A stretch of 64,000 nucleotides of DNA from Macrotrachela quadricornifera (Eukaryota > Rotifera > Eurotatoria > Philodinida > Philodinidae), in contig JAJEKB010000449.1 of assembly GCA_022393335.1 (NCBI GenBank), positions 1 through 64,000 on the forward strand. Direction: 5' to 3'. How positions within the stretch are numbered: the stretch's first letter is position 1; each line of letters opens with the position of its first letter. The notes below the pieces were generated by a model. It was not told where the DNA came from, ran no database searches, and saw only the letters and a list, made by a program, of their open reading frames with translations. A program made the translations under genes and the position numbers. Below are positions 48,651 to 62,200 of the stretch, one piece after another.

Positions 48651-51600
48651 ATGAATGATTCATATGACATACCGAGTGAGCCTCGTCTCTCAAATACTCT
48701 TTGTCTTAGTCGACCAACACCTCAATCAAGAACGAAAATGAAACAAAAAAAAAGATTAGCACCAATGCCTGCTGATACAACACCAATTTTTCTTAGTCTT
48801 GATGATACTATGCCACTCGATAGTAAGCAATAATTATTATTTATTTTATCATTATTATTGCGTATATGTCAATTATAGTACGATAGTTTTCACATATAAG
48901 TGTCATAAGAGTCAACTTAATAGTCTCTTCTTTTTTTTATTACTTCGTGTCCTCTAATAAAAATTTTAAATTATGTGATACAAATTTCTGTGAGTTCTTT
49001 TTGCCCTTAAATTAAAGTTCGTTATTTGTTAAATGAATCGATGATTCACACTGAATGACTTCGTATTGCAATGAAACTTGAGCATTTTCAATTAAGTTTT
49101 AATGAGACTACTAGAACATTTAGTATAGATATGTGTTTAAGATAAGACTAAAATAGAAGATTGATGTTAGACATTTATATGAAAACAATAAAATATGTCA
49201 TTCATGGCATTGTCAATGTACTTCAACATATTCTACGAATAGATATCAAAGAAGTTTGATGTCGTACCGATCTATTTGTTAGTTTTCTTATTGATATAAT
49301 ATATCATATTAATTCGAAATTAGATCAATTTGACTTACTTGGCCAGAGACAGGAAGGTACTTTTCATATTGTTTTGCATTTCTATTCTATAGTCAAATAG
49401 TTCAATAAATAATAGTAGTATTATCATATTTTAAACAGAAAAATATTAGTTATTTATAATTCGATGTGATAGAACTCCTATAACTTTTTAGTTGATTGTC
49501 TTATATTCGACTGTATACTCACATTTGATGATGTGACTGACAATTGATAAGAATAGGAGAAGTCAAAAATTGTAGCAAATAGTTTCGAAGTAACAATTCA
49601 ACATTTTTTGAAGGTACGAAATGGAATATTGAAGAAGAAGCGAGTTTAGCTTGGAGATTAGTGTCACAATTATTTATTATCATAGTTATGAAAATTCACT
49701 TATTTGTATTAGTACAGTTTGTAACAAAGTAGTGACTGACACTAGTAACATCCAAAAGCATATCAACATATGATGTGAAATTTCTTTGTAGTTTGACGAT
49801 CAAATTGAGAATAACATAACGAGATATTTAAGCTGAATAAAATTGCTCACAAATTGAAAGATGAATGTTTCAATACCAGGAGATAGTTCTGTTGATACTT
49901 ACGAACTTAGGTTTGATAGATCCCTTCCAATATGTTCTTGCTATTAGCCATACTCTATTCGAATCATCTACTGTCTATACATCTTATAAATGAAACCACT
50001 ATTGAAAATCGGCTAGTCAGTTACTTCGTTACTCTATTTTCTCTGCTAGTTGAATCTATGAGAAAACCGTTTCAAGTGATGAATCTTTGTTTGTTAACGA
50101 AATATAAGCATGAGAAACATTCGTAGAGCTTTATAAACCGTTTTTCACTCTAACAAAATTTTCGTCAATAACTTTTCTTATCTATGCAAATTATACAACA
50201 TTTTGCATTGTCTATAAATGATAACTTTTTCTATTTCTATACATTCGAATTTTTGAAACGAATACATTCAAGTAAATTTATTCGATATATACGTATCAGA
50301 ATTTTTGCTGAAAAATTTCTTAATCTAGAAAACTAGCCTATGTAGATCTAAAGATATATCTCATATTCGTTACTCATAGATTAGTAGATTAAAAGGAAAA
50401 AAAAATTATTGATCAATTGAAATAATCTTACCTTCAGTAGTTTTGTCGAAAAATTCGATGAATATAATATCTTCCACTTAGAAACTTCATCTATTTTGAA
50501 CTAAGTAAATTCCAGTATAATCCTATCGTACTAGTATCGATATTGAAATCGAAGGGTTAAAGTCCAATCTGATTTCATATCTGGTATATGTGATTTAATT
50601 ACAACAGAATTTTAAAAGAATAGTATGAATTAGTTCTTAATGTGAATTGCATAAAATTAAAAACAATTTTTATATCTTTGGATTAAAAACTTATCATGAT
50701 TGATCGTGATCGAACTTTGATCAAGATCAATGTTATGGTCATGACATTTTCTTTAGAAATATAGTTACGGTTGTGACCTAATCATCACTATGAATCATAA
50801 TAGTCACGTGCAACTCGTGCTTAATACTTCCTTGATTGAAAGTTATGCTTAACGAACAGTTTTTATTGTAAGAAATCTACTCAATCGAATATAAAAAAAA
50901 AATGAAGTTCTATAATTTCTATTCTCTATACTGTAATTTACCTTTCTTTCTAATTCAAATGTTTCATACATTATTGTCTTTAAATTAGATTCAATTATTG
51001 ATACTAATCCAAATATTTATTCAACTCCACAATTAGTTGAACAATCCGTCCAATATGTAAATGAACCAATCCTATCAAATAATCCTACAATTGACGAATT
51101 TTATGTAATGCCTCGTCAAGAAAATTTACCTATATGTGATACATACAATATCTTAACAGCATCTTCACAAGATAATAATTCGATCATTTCATCAGATACT
51201 GCTCAATTTTATGCTACACCACCGACATTTGCAAAAAATTTTGTTCTAGAATCTAATTTATCATTTGATGATAGTCAAGATGTTCCAAATATTTCACTTG
51301 ATTCTGTACCTGATTTAATCAATGATACTTCAACAACAAATGATATTTATTATTCTTATCCTGAACAACAAATTCTTTCGGTAAACAAATGTCCTTTTTT
51401 TTCTTTCTTTTCAATCGAATATTTCTCTTTTGTATAAACAAAAAAAAAAAGATATATAACTAGACACTAAATGGATTTTTTACATGATAGGAATGAAAGA
51501 AAAAAAAAAAGATATAATGAGTCAGAAAAGTATGCATTGATATATTGCGCTGATTTGTTTCTATTTTATTGCTCGCTGTTTCCTTTTTTGTTTTTGTGTG

Positions 51601-54600
51601 TGCATATTTGAAAAAAAAATGATTATTAATTCATATGAGGTAATTTTATATTAATTAAATATATATATAAATTTGTATTTTTAGCAAAATCAAAAACTTG
51701 TAAATAATAGTAATAATGAGAATAAAGATGTATTTATTTCAAAATTAAATCACGTCATTAAACAACAAATTAATAATCAACAACAAATTCCTCGAACAAT
51801 AAAAAAAGATGAAGCAAAAAATTAGTAAATTAATTATTATTTTTTTTTTACGTAGAAGAAAATATTTTAAATAAAAAAATATATTTATTTTAGTTATTCA
51901 ATAGAATCACCAGTAGAAGATAAACGTCCACTTATTTCATCATTAATTAATGATTTTGTAGCTACATCTATAGATAATAATAGTGTTTCAATTGAATCAG
52001 GTATATATTAAAAAAAAATATTTCAAAATAAATTTTTATATTTAATTTTGAGATAAAACAACTGATTATCTTGATATTGTTCGACAAAATTTAAGTAATA
52101 CACGATGTGCTGATTGTGATTGTGAACATCCAACAATTGCTATTATGTCATGGCTTTTAGTTATATGTAAAAAATGCGCTGGTAATTATTATTTTTTTTT
52201 ATATTTATTCTATAAATTATATTTTTTTGTTTTAAAGCTATTCATAATGTTTTAACATCTGATTTTCTTCGTTTACAATCACTTATAACAATAACATGCG
52301 ATCCTGATTTAATTGATTTATTACATGATTATGGAAATAAATATTCAAATAATTTATTAGAAAATAATTCTTTAGGAATATTAAAACCAAATTATAATTC
52401 AACACAATTTGAACGTGAACAGTATATAAGAAAAAAATATTTAGATAAACTTTATCTTCAAACATTACAAATAAATAATAAAAATACATTTACACAAGAT
52501 GAACTTAATGATATGTTATATGAAAATGTTGAAACATCAGATTATGGTAAAACAATACATTTAATTATGTTAGGTGCAAATCCAAATTATTCGCAAAAAA
52601 TGTTTGCTGTAGCTGATCATGCTAAAAGACATCAACAAATGAAACAAATGAAAATTATTCTAGCTAATGGAGGTTAATATTATTTAATTAGATTTATTTT
52701 TAGATATATGAAAAGAATAATAGAGGACAAATATATCTGATACCTACTTAAAAATAGTTGTATTAGTTAGAATAATACATAATAGGGAGAGAGAGAATCA
52801 TTTTCTAGAAAAAGTTAGTTTGATGTCTCCATATCAAAAATACAATTTCTATTTGATGAAAGATTTCGTAGTCACGCTGTGTTATATGTGCATGTCGTAT
52901 TGCATTCCATTGATTAAAACTTAGAAGAAGTTTTCTGCTTCAAAATAATATGAACTGGTAATGTCATATAGCATCGAATACAAGGAAGTGCAGATTTGAC
53001 ATCTTCATTAACTGTCAGAACCTCTCACCATAAGCATCTTCAGCACTTTTTCCAGTACTTTATGACAAAATTTTATGCTTAAATGTCGACGAAGTAATTG
53101 CTCTATCTAAAGATCAAATTCTACTGTGAAATGTGCGAAGACGATGCCGGAGAGAATATCAGATGTGCACTTTCTTCCTTGATTGAATACTTTTTTCATT
53201 AGAGATTATTAATAGTTCAATATCCATTTTAAGATTTCACTAAATATATTGATATATACAACAAATTTGTTTGAACGAGACATATACTAGGTCAAGAAAT
53301 TTCCCATGTCTCTTCAAATCTTTTGTCCAATATGCATATAAATGTCATTAAGTGGATAGTCATTGAAAGTGAAAATGAAAAAAAAATTGCTCGAATCATC
53401 ACAGTAAGAAAGAAGTTTTAGTAATGCATAAGAAAACTGTTTAAAATTTGTTCACTTTAGATCTGAAAGCAGGAAATAGAGCACCTAAAGTCATATGAAA
53501 AAAAAACAGTATGAATATTCAGAATAAAACTCTACCTTCTAGGTCGAATCTTGACTTAATAATAATGAGTTATTCTTTTAATCATTTTATAAAAATTTTT
53601 AAAACTTCTTCATTGTTCTTCTACGTTTTTTTATCTCCTATACTTTATTTGACATGTGAGGTAAAAAAACAAACGTGAATAAATAATTTCATATCAGTTA
53701 ACAACTATTTTTATTCTTTTGTTTCAATTGAAAAAAAATATTGTTCTCTTTCTTTTATAGAACATTTTTCGATACATCATAAGATGATTAATCATAAACG
53801 TAAATAGAAGAAATTTATGACGCATATGATCCCTTCTATTTTTGAAAATTTTATTTTTTTTGAATAAACAAATGAAAAACAAAACTTCTAAATGATTGAA
53901 TCTTCTCTTATTTTAAAAATCTATTGATTTAATAATATTTTTTTTTATATTTTAGGTTTATCTGAATTTGATTTAATGAAAACGAATGCTGATGATATGA
54001 ATCTTCCACCATATGAAACAATAATTCATTTAGTAACAAAACATGGAATATTAAAAGAATTTTTAACACGTTATGAAAGTGATCGTATTAAAATATATTC
54101 AATAGGAAATACATATGATAAACATCATAATTATCAAAATGCTCGATATTTATTTGAAATTGATTTAAATAATGTTCTTGCTATATGTAATCAATCAATA
54201 AATTCAATATCATTAAAATCTCGTTCAACAAATATTCCAACAATAAATACAAATAGTCAATGTATATTAATTGTTGATGAACAAACATCATTTAATGAAT
54301 ATGTATGGATATTTCCAAATGAACTTGAACGTGCTTTATGGATACGTGAATTATTAAAACGACAATATTCATATCATCAATTAATTTATTCAGATTATAT
54401 ATTATTAACTAAAATAAATGTACAAGAAGGTATTAACGCTGAAAAACAACAAGTTATTGCATTAGTTTATCCTGGAAGATTTGTTATATGTTCAGATACA
54501 ATATTTGATGAAGTTGATCTAAGAAAATATTGTAATCTAAGTAAATATTTTATTTAAATAATTCTTTTTTTTTATTAAAAAATTTATATTAATTAAATAT

Positions 54601-57600
54601 TTTATTTAGCTTATCAAAAAAGTGATGAATTTACAGGTGTTGTTTTATGTCTTGTTTCAAATCGTTTTCTTTATTTATCATCACCAATATCAAAATTAAC
54701 AGATATGTTGTATTCATGTCTTCGTGAAGGAACAAAAGTTAAAACATTAACTGATTTAAATTGTCAAATATTAACATCACAAAATGTACCTGTTATTGTT
54801 GAAAGATTTATTAATTTTATATTTGAACATGGTTTAGAAAGTAAAGGTAAATTAATAAATAATATTAAATAGATAAGAAATAATAAATATTGTATTGTAT
54901 TTTATTTTATTTTTCAAAAAGGTATTTATCGTCAAGCTGGACAAGAAACAAAAATAAAACAATTATTAAATGAATTTCTTGAAGATCCATTTAATAATTC
55001 ATTAACACGTGAAAATTATACTGAACATGATGTAGCTAATGGTTTAAAACGTTTTTTACGTCAATTAGATACACCTTTATTAGGTACACGCCAAAATTAT
55101 GATGCATGGTTACGTTCAACAGCTGATACAAATACAGCACCTGAACAACTTATTCAATATTATCGTGGTTTACTTGTTGATTTAAAACAAAATTATCCAA
55201 TTCATTATGCAATATTAAGAAAAATGTTATTACATATTCAAACTGTTGCTATGTTATCTGATAGAAATGGAATGACTTTATCAAATCTTGTTTCAACATT
55301 TGCACCATGTATTATATCACAAGCAGTACCACCACCACTACCACCACCATTATCAACAACAACGACAACACCAATAAATATTTATGTAAATGAACCACGT
55401 GAACGTCGTGGAAAGTCATTAGATGATACTGATATGAAATATTCAAAAAGTTTAGAAGATAATATTTTATTAGATGATGATAGTGACGAAACACAAGATT
55501 CCCTTGGTCTTTTACTAAATACTTCATCACCAGCAAAACTTAAAAGAAATCAATCACTTCAATGTAAGAATTTTATTTTTTCTATAATAATACTATAACT
55601 ATTAACAGAATTTTTAAAGAAAATATTTTAATATAAAAAAAAAACGTTTATAATTTGTAAATGAAAAGTCATAGCAACTTGCGCTTTTTGTTATTCAATA
55701 GAGTACACGTTGAAGTATAAGTTAATATATATGTCGGAGGATAAATTAAAATAAATTTTTGTTTTGATTATTTCTTAAGTAAAACATGCATATTCTTTTT
55801 GTGCGTAGGACAAGCTTGAGAGTATGTGAGGGTGAGGGTGTAACGGTGAGAATGGTGGAGTATGTAGGTCAATTTGAGGCTGGCGTTGAGGGTGAGAACG
55901 TAATAGTGAGAATGATCATGATTTTCCTCTTTTCGCCCTCGCATTCACATCTATTCATTCAATTTCACCTTCATCTTTACTGTCACAACCGCGCTCCCAC
56001 ATACTCTCATCTTCATCCTACGCGAAATAAGAACCCACACGTTTTATCAAAAAATAAGTGAAAAAAAAATTTATTTTAATTTCCTCTAGTTCAAATTAAA
56101 ATTTTAATCGGAACTAGGACAATTTTAATAGACGAAGTTAAGAAAGAAATAAAATCGAGCAAATTGTAAGAGAATAACATTTTCTTCCTCATATGTTTTT
56201 ACCTATGGATTCAATATGAAATGATACTTTATCATCAAAATAAGCACTTTCACATTGATTAGTATAGTTGAAAGACTATATTTTAATTGGTTTTTTCTTT
56301 CTTCCCACCGAAAAGTATCTTATGTGTACCCGCTCTCTTAAACAATGTTTAGCATTTCGAGAATACAAAATCTCAAATTTGTTTAAATAATATTTTAAAG
56401 AGAATGATACGAACCATAAATTTAGTAAAAAAAAAATTTTAAAAAAATAATTTAAGAAAATATTTTCTTCTTACACACACATATACATAAAATTTCAATA
56501 GAATTGTTTTGATGATAGAAAGAACTTTACTAGTCACATTGTACATATTCTGTATCTTCTCTTCTTCCTTAGTTACATCATTAATATTTCCTTTTTTTTT
56601 GTTCACGTATAAAAAGATATATGTAGAAGTACAAAAATTGTAAAAAATAAAAGATTATTTTCGTATAAATCATTTATTTACTTTAAAGAATAAAATTCAA
56701 ATATAAATAAAAATATTTTTAGCTCCTCGTCTATCTATGATATCAACTCCATCACCACCATCTCGTTTTCCACTTTCATCATCATATGTTCGTGTAACTC
56801 CATCAATACAAGCTGATCTTGAAATAATGAATAATCTTTGTCAATATTATTGTGATTTATTTGATAATAGTATAGATGAAATTGAACATGAAAAAAAATG
56901 TATTGAAACATTATTATCACTACGAAATAATCAATGTCAACCACGTAAATTAAGTGGTACAATGGTTTCTGTTTATTTTGAATCACGTGCTGATGAATTA
57001 AATGGTTATGCAATAAATATTTTAGAACATGAAACAACAGCTAATGATGTTATTGAAAAATTATTAAAACAAATACATAAACATGATTGTTTTTTTTGGG
57101 CTTTATTTGAAGTTATTATTGATCAAAATCTTGAACGACCAATGTATTCATCAGAAAATATATCAGATGTTTTAAATCGTTATAAAAATTCTTTACCACA
57201 AGAATTAAATCGACAAGCAACATTTGTTGTTAAACTTAATTATGTACAATTTGAAAAAGAACGTTTAAAACAACAACAACATGATTTATCATCTATTGAA
57301 TGTGAATATTTTGATTTAATTAATAAACGTTGGACACCATGTTTATGGATATTTGAAAAAAAAATTGTAAAATTTTATATAAAAATTTTAAAAAAAAATA
57401 AAATAAAATCTTAATTCTCTTTTTTTTATTTATTTATTTAGCTTCATATTCATCGATTATCAAATGAAAAATCAATGAAATGGAAATCACGTTTTACAAA
57501 TTCTTCAACACCAAATAATTTAAGTAAAAAAGAATCTACATTAAATTCTAATATAATATCATCTGATCAACAAACATTATTATATTCATGGTTTATTGAT

Positions 57601-57987
57601 GATATATATCTTTATATTGGTGCTGATCGTCGAATTGTTAATCCATTTGATATGAATGAATATCGTACATTAACTATATTACATATTGATACAATAAATG
57701 AATTAACATTTGGTATTCCATTTCGTTTTAATGATCGTCATCAAATGTTTACTTGGTATTTGGAATTAGTTAGAGTTAATGGACATGATCAATGGACAAG
57801 ACAAGCATCACATACAATACCTGATGGTGTTAATTATTTACCATTACAAAATTATCATACACCATCATCATCATCATCTTCATCAACATTAACACCATTA
57901 AGAAGAAAATCTGAACAAATTAAAACAAAATTAATGGCAAAATCGAGTCATGTTGCATCAAGTTTAGGTAAACAAATACGAAAATAA
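48651..57987 (+). CDS. ARAP: ARAP-type ArfGAP/RhoGAP signalling protein
   Basis: Eleven exons: 48651-48822, 50989-51380, 51685-51824, 51894-52000, 52053-52181, 52238-52672, 53956-54540, 54610-54846, 54922-55563, 56723-57366, 57442-57987. They sum to 4029 nt, 1342 residues. ARAPs couple Arf and Rho GTPase control at membranes. Order: about 250 disordered residues; ArfGAP zinc finger (CADC-x16-CKKC); an ankyrin-like stretch (DYGKTIHLIMLGANPN); PH-type domain(s) (WIFPNELERALWIREL); RhoGAP with the arginine finger GIYRQAG, ANGLKRFLRQLDTP and LSNLVSTFAPCI; a Ras-association region (DVIEKLLKQIHKHDCFFWAL); a final PH-like domain; and a basic tail. The SAM and first two PH domains of vertebrate ARAPs are not seen. 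In the ArfGAP, the catalytic arginine after the last cysteines is Asn (AAIHNVL). RhoGAP residues look intact. Confidence 0.9.
48823..50988. other. 2.2-kb first intron of ARAP, no gene seen
   Basis: A 2166-nt intron with short chance frames only. It is a possible home for enhancers or a decayed insertion. The segment around 50690-50760 is rich in GATCA words and partly self-complementary. Confidence 0.5.
52673..53955. other. 1.3-kb intron of ARAP, no gene seen
   Basis: A 1283-nt intron between the ankyrin-like and PH exons. No coding frame, clear terminal repeats or RNA gene were recognised. Confidence 0.5.
55735..56093. mobile_element. ~360-bp foldback element (near-complete palindrome) in an ARAP intron
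   Basis: The left part (GGAGGATAAATTAAAATAAA at about 55736, then GCGTAGGA and GAGAGTATGTG near 55803-55828) is matched in inverted form by the right part (CACATACTCTC, TCCTACGCG and TTATTTTAATTTCCTC near 56000-56085). The axis is close to TGATCA at about 55915. Arms are about 170 nt and imperfect, best in the outer 100 nt. The left arm is G/T-rich (repeated GTGAG, GGTGAG) and the right arm C/A-rich, unlike the surrounding A/T-rich intron. No transposase frame is present, so it is best described as a non-autonomous foldback or MITE. Confidence 0.82.
56083..56120. repeat. 38-bp A/T-rich palindrome at the edge of the ARAP foldback
   Basis: CTAGTTC, then ATTAAAATTTTAAT, then GAACTAG form a palindrome with only small mismatches. 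It overlaps the right end of the larger foldback element by about 10 nt. Confidence 0.75.
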
Positions 57988-59231
57988 ATAACCTGTGACG
58001 ATACGGTGCTATATCAATAAACGAACAACGTTTTCCTTCTTTTTTTTGTTACATTCTTTATTCCTTTTTTCTTTTTTTTTTGTATATGAATAAAACTACG
58101 CCGTTGTTAGTGCCTGATTTTCATTTTTGTTGTTTGCTCTTTTTTTTTTGTGTTGATATAGCTGAATGTTGATTTTTTCTTGCTCATTTATTCATAAAAA
58201 AAAAAAATAATTATCGAACATTTTTTTAAATCGAAAAGATCTTAGAACAAAACCAGATGATAAAGTTTTTTTTTTTTGTAGATATGAATGAATAAAAAAA
58301 TTTTTATATTGATTAATCATAATAACTTTCTATGTAAATAACAAAGATTTCTTCAAATTAAATGTTTATTTTTTTCTATTAATAATAAAAGTAAGTATGT
58401 CATAAAAAATTATATAATATGTTGATGTTCTTTGAGTTCAGAAAAACAAACGAAATCTAATCAATGCATCATTACTTTATCGATGTTTTTATTTTTTCTT
58501 TCTCTGAAGGTAAAAAGGCAAAAATAACCTCCAAGTGGGTATACTACTGCAACTATTATATAACACACTTTTTCGCATTTTTTTTATATAACTTGAGTTG
58601 ATCAGAATTTTGCGTACTTAGAAAAAAACCCAAGGACATTATCTATTATTTTCTTCTACTTATAATATAATTTCAAAAATTGATTATATAATAACATATT
58701 TTTCTATAGAATATGACATCCAATAAGTATCTTATTAATATATAGATTATTTTCTTCTTCACAAAATAAAAGGTTAGTACGGGCAAATATAAAATAAAAA
58801 TTTTAATTACAGACAATTGAGAAGAAAGTTAAAGTTTTTGTTTTCTTATATTTATCATACTATGATTTTATTTTTTTTTAATATTATTATATAACGAATT
58901 TAATGAAGGTCATTCTAATCTTAATGCTTGTGATGAATTCGGTTACATAAGCATGTCTGTAGCAATCAGCCGAAGAAGAACATGGGCGAAAACGACAAGC
59001 AAATAGAAGGGAAAAGAATAACTACAAAAAAAAGGAAAAAGAAAAGAGAATTGAAGAACGAGTAATAGACACTGCTCACGTAATCAGTTGTTTTATATTG
59101 AGGTCGAATAACCTTATATATAAGAACTTTTTATCAGTACATAACAGAATAGAACAAAAATAAAGCATTGCATAACTATTATTATTATTATTAGTTATAT
59201 AAATGTTTACTTTAAATGATTTCAGTCAACT
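57988..59231. other. Intergenic region between ARAP and LONRF
   Basis: About 1.24 kb holding the ARAP 3' UTR and the LONRF promoter. No gene was recognised. A TTTCAG acceptor ends 6 nt before the LONRF ATG. Confidence 0.55.
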
Positions 59232-62200
59232 ATGTTTCCTACAAATAATTATTCAACATTGAGAAAAACTCGATCTCGACGTCGAAGATTAAAATTACGA
59301 AAACCTTATTCTACACAAATACAAAAAACAAAGAATCAATTAACAACAATAAAATCAAATATAATAAAACGTTTTTATGATATATTAAATGATTTAAAAC
59401 GTCCTGGAACACGTTTTTTATCTTATACAATAACAGAACTTGAACCTATTTGTCAACAAATAGCTATACAACAAATGTCATCAACAACATCAATGAGAAT
59501 ATGTTGTCCATTAGTTTGTATATTTTGTCAAAATTTAATCTATGAACCTTTAACACTTTATTGTGGTCATACATTTTGTAATCAATGTATACAAACAGAA
59601 GAATTATCATCAATAATAAATTGTCCACGATGTCCTCAAGATATTCATGAACAAATTCAATCATCTATTATACATGCACGAGAAAAATTTTATAAAAAAA
59701 ATCGTTTAATTGAAGAATTATTTGAACATTCACAAATATTAAAAAATAAATGTGAAATGATTTTAAAATGTCATCAAGGACAAATTGAATATTCAAATGA
59801 AAATTATCAACAAGCAATAGATATTTATACACAAATAATTGAACAATGTAAGAATAAAAATTTCAAATTTTCTTTTTTAAATTAATTTTATTTAAATTAT
59901 AAAGATAATGATGATGATCATCTTATATTATATAATCGTGCTAAAGCATATTTAGCTTTAAAACAATATGATCAAGGTCTTAATGATAGTACACGAGTTA
60001 TTACACTTAGACCTCAATGGTCAAAAGTAAGATTTAATTTATTTTTTAGGAAAAGAAATGATATACATATTTGTTTCTTGATTAGGGTTATTTATGTAGA
60101 AGTGAAATATTATTTGAAATGAAACAATATGCTGCTGCACTTATGTCATCATTAAAAGCACTTGTAATTAATCCTGAAGATCAAATAGGAAAACAAATAA
60201 TGGCTCGAGTTAGTTATTTAAAAAAAACTCATAAAATTATTTATTTTATTTTCTTTTTTAATATATTCAAGCATCTTCATGCTGTGTTACATAATAATGA
60301 TGATATAGAAACTGCAGCAAGAATAGAATCTGAATTAGAACAATTTAATACAGATTTATTATCGAATGAAAATATTCTTGAAACAATAAATTCTGGTAAC
60401 AAAAAAAAGTTTTCTTAATATATTTACATAGTTTGATTTTGTAGAATTTCTTTCCTATATATACAATATCCTTTCAATCTTTTGTTTTTTTTTAAAAAGA
60501 ATATACAATTGAAAAATTATGAAAAGGAACTGAATATTTATTTCTGAAAATAAAATAATAATATGTAAATATTTGTAAATTAATGATAATATTTTTGTAA
60601 CAAAAATATGAATGAGAAAAAAAGAACAGATGTCTTTGGGTTTTTTTTTGTAAAATTAACCTTACAAAGATAACATCGGATTCATGTAGATTAAAATGAT
60701 ACTTCTTTTTTTTTATTTCTGCAAATGGTTATAATTACATTCTTTCTCTAACATGTAATCTACTGTTGATACATTGATATTCTTGATAAATTCATGTCAA
60801 AAGTCACAATATAAGTTCATTTGGTTTTCTAATACTTTTTGACAATATGAAATGATAAATAAAAATAGAAACATGTCACATTAATTAATAAGAGATAAAC
60901 TTTTAGTCATAACATTGATTTTATTATTATTAATTAATTAATATTTGAATAATTAATAAATTTATGATTAAATTTTCTTTTAGTAACAGACAACAATCCA
61001 TTAACTATGTGTACGATAACAGGTAAGTTTTATTAAAAATTTAATTGAATAAAATTTCTTTTTTTAATCATATATTTAGAATCATCAAATATTTGTTTAT
61101 GTTTACAATTTGATTATAAAAATTTTCATCCAAAAGATTTTGAATGTTCTATATGTGTTAAGTATGTTATAAAATTCTTTTATAATAAAATAAAAATTTT
61201 ATTTAAGTTTATTATGGTTTCCAATAACAACACCTTGTGGTCATGTATTTTGTCGTGAATGTCTTATACGTTCTGTTGATAATACTCAAATTCAATGTCC
61301 TATATGTAAAAGTTCATTAGATGATGTATAAAATTTTTTTTTTTTATTTTAAATAGAAGAAATATTATAATAATTTTTCTTTTATTTTAGTTTTTTCCCA
61401 TGTTAATACAATCACATGTAAATAAAACTGAAATTATTTCTAAAATAATTGAAAGTTATTTTCCAAATGAATATAATGAACGACGTCTATTATATGAACA
61501 AGACAATATTCGAGGGTATATAAAATAAAGAAAAAAAAAACGAAATTTTTTGTTTTAATTTATTATTTTTCTAGTGCTTCACTTCCACAATCATTAATAA
61601 ATGAGATAAATAGTACAGAATTAATTAGTTTTGAGATACCGATATTTGTATGTGTTTTAACATTTCCTAATTGTGTATGTCCATTACATGTATTTGAACC
61701 ACGTTATCGTTTAATGATGCGACGTACAATTGAAACAGAATCACGTACATTTGGAATGTGTACATATGATGAACAAACACAGTAAGAATATTTTATTAAA
61801 AAGAAAAAAAACTAAATAAAATTTTTATTTTTAATTAATTTTATAGAACATTTACTGATTATGGAACATTATTATATATTCGTGGTTTTGTTTTTACACA
61901 AGATGGACGTTCAATTGTTGATACAATTGGACAACGTCGTTTTCATGTTATTGAACGTGGAATAAAAGATGGATATAATACAGCTAAAGTTCAACTTATA
62001 CAAGATCATCAAATTCCACAAGATGAATTTAATGGTTTGTTTTTAGAATTTTAATATGAAAAAAAAAGAAACATTTATTCTTTATTATTTTATTTAGATT
62101 TATTTCAACTTAATCGTGATACGTATAATCGTGTTCGAAATTGGTTTGATCATCTTGATGAACATAGAAAAACAGTGATGATGCGTCAATTAGAAGGATA

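Noticed and set aside
55800..55850. GTGAGGGTGAGGGTG as telomere-like repeat
   Set aside because: The units are irregular and part of a larger inverted repeat; no run of a constant telomeric hexamer is present.
55786..56061. 91-codon plus-strand frame in an ARAP intron
   Set aside because: It runs through the palindromic element; the unusual codons come from the GTGAG-type repeats, not from a protein.
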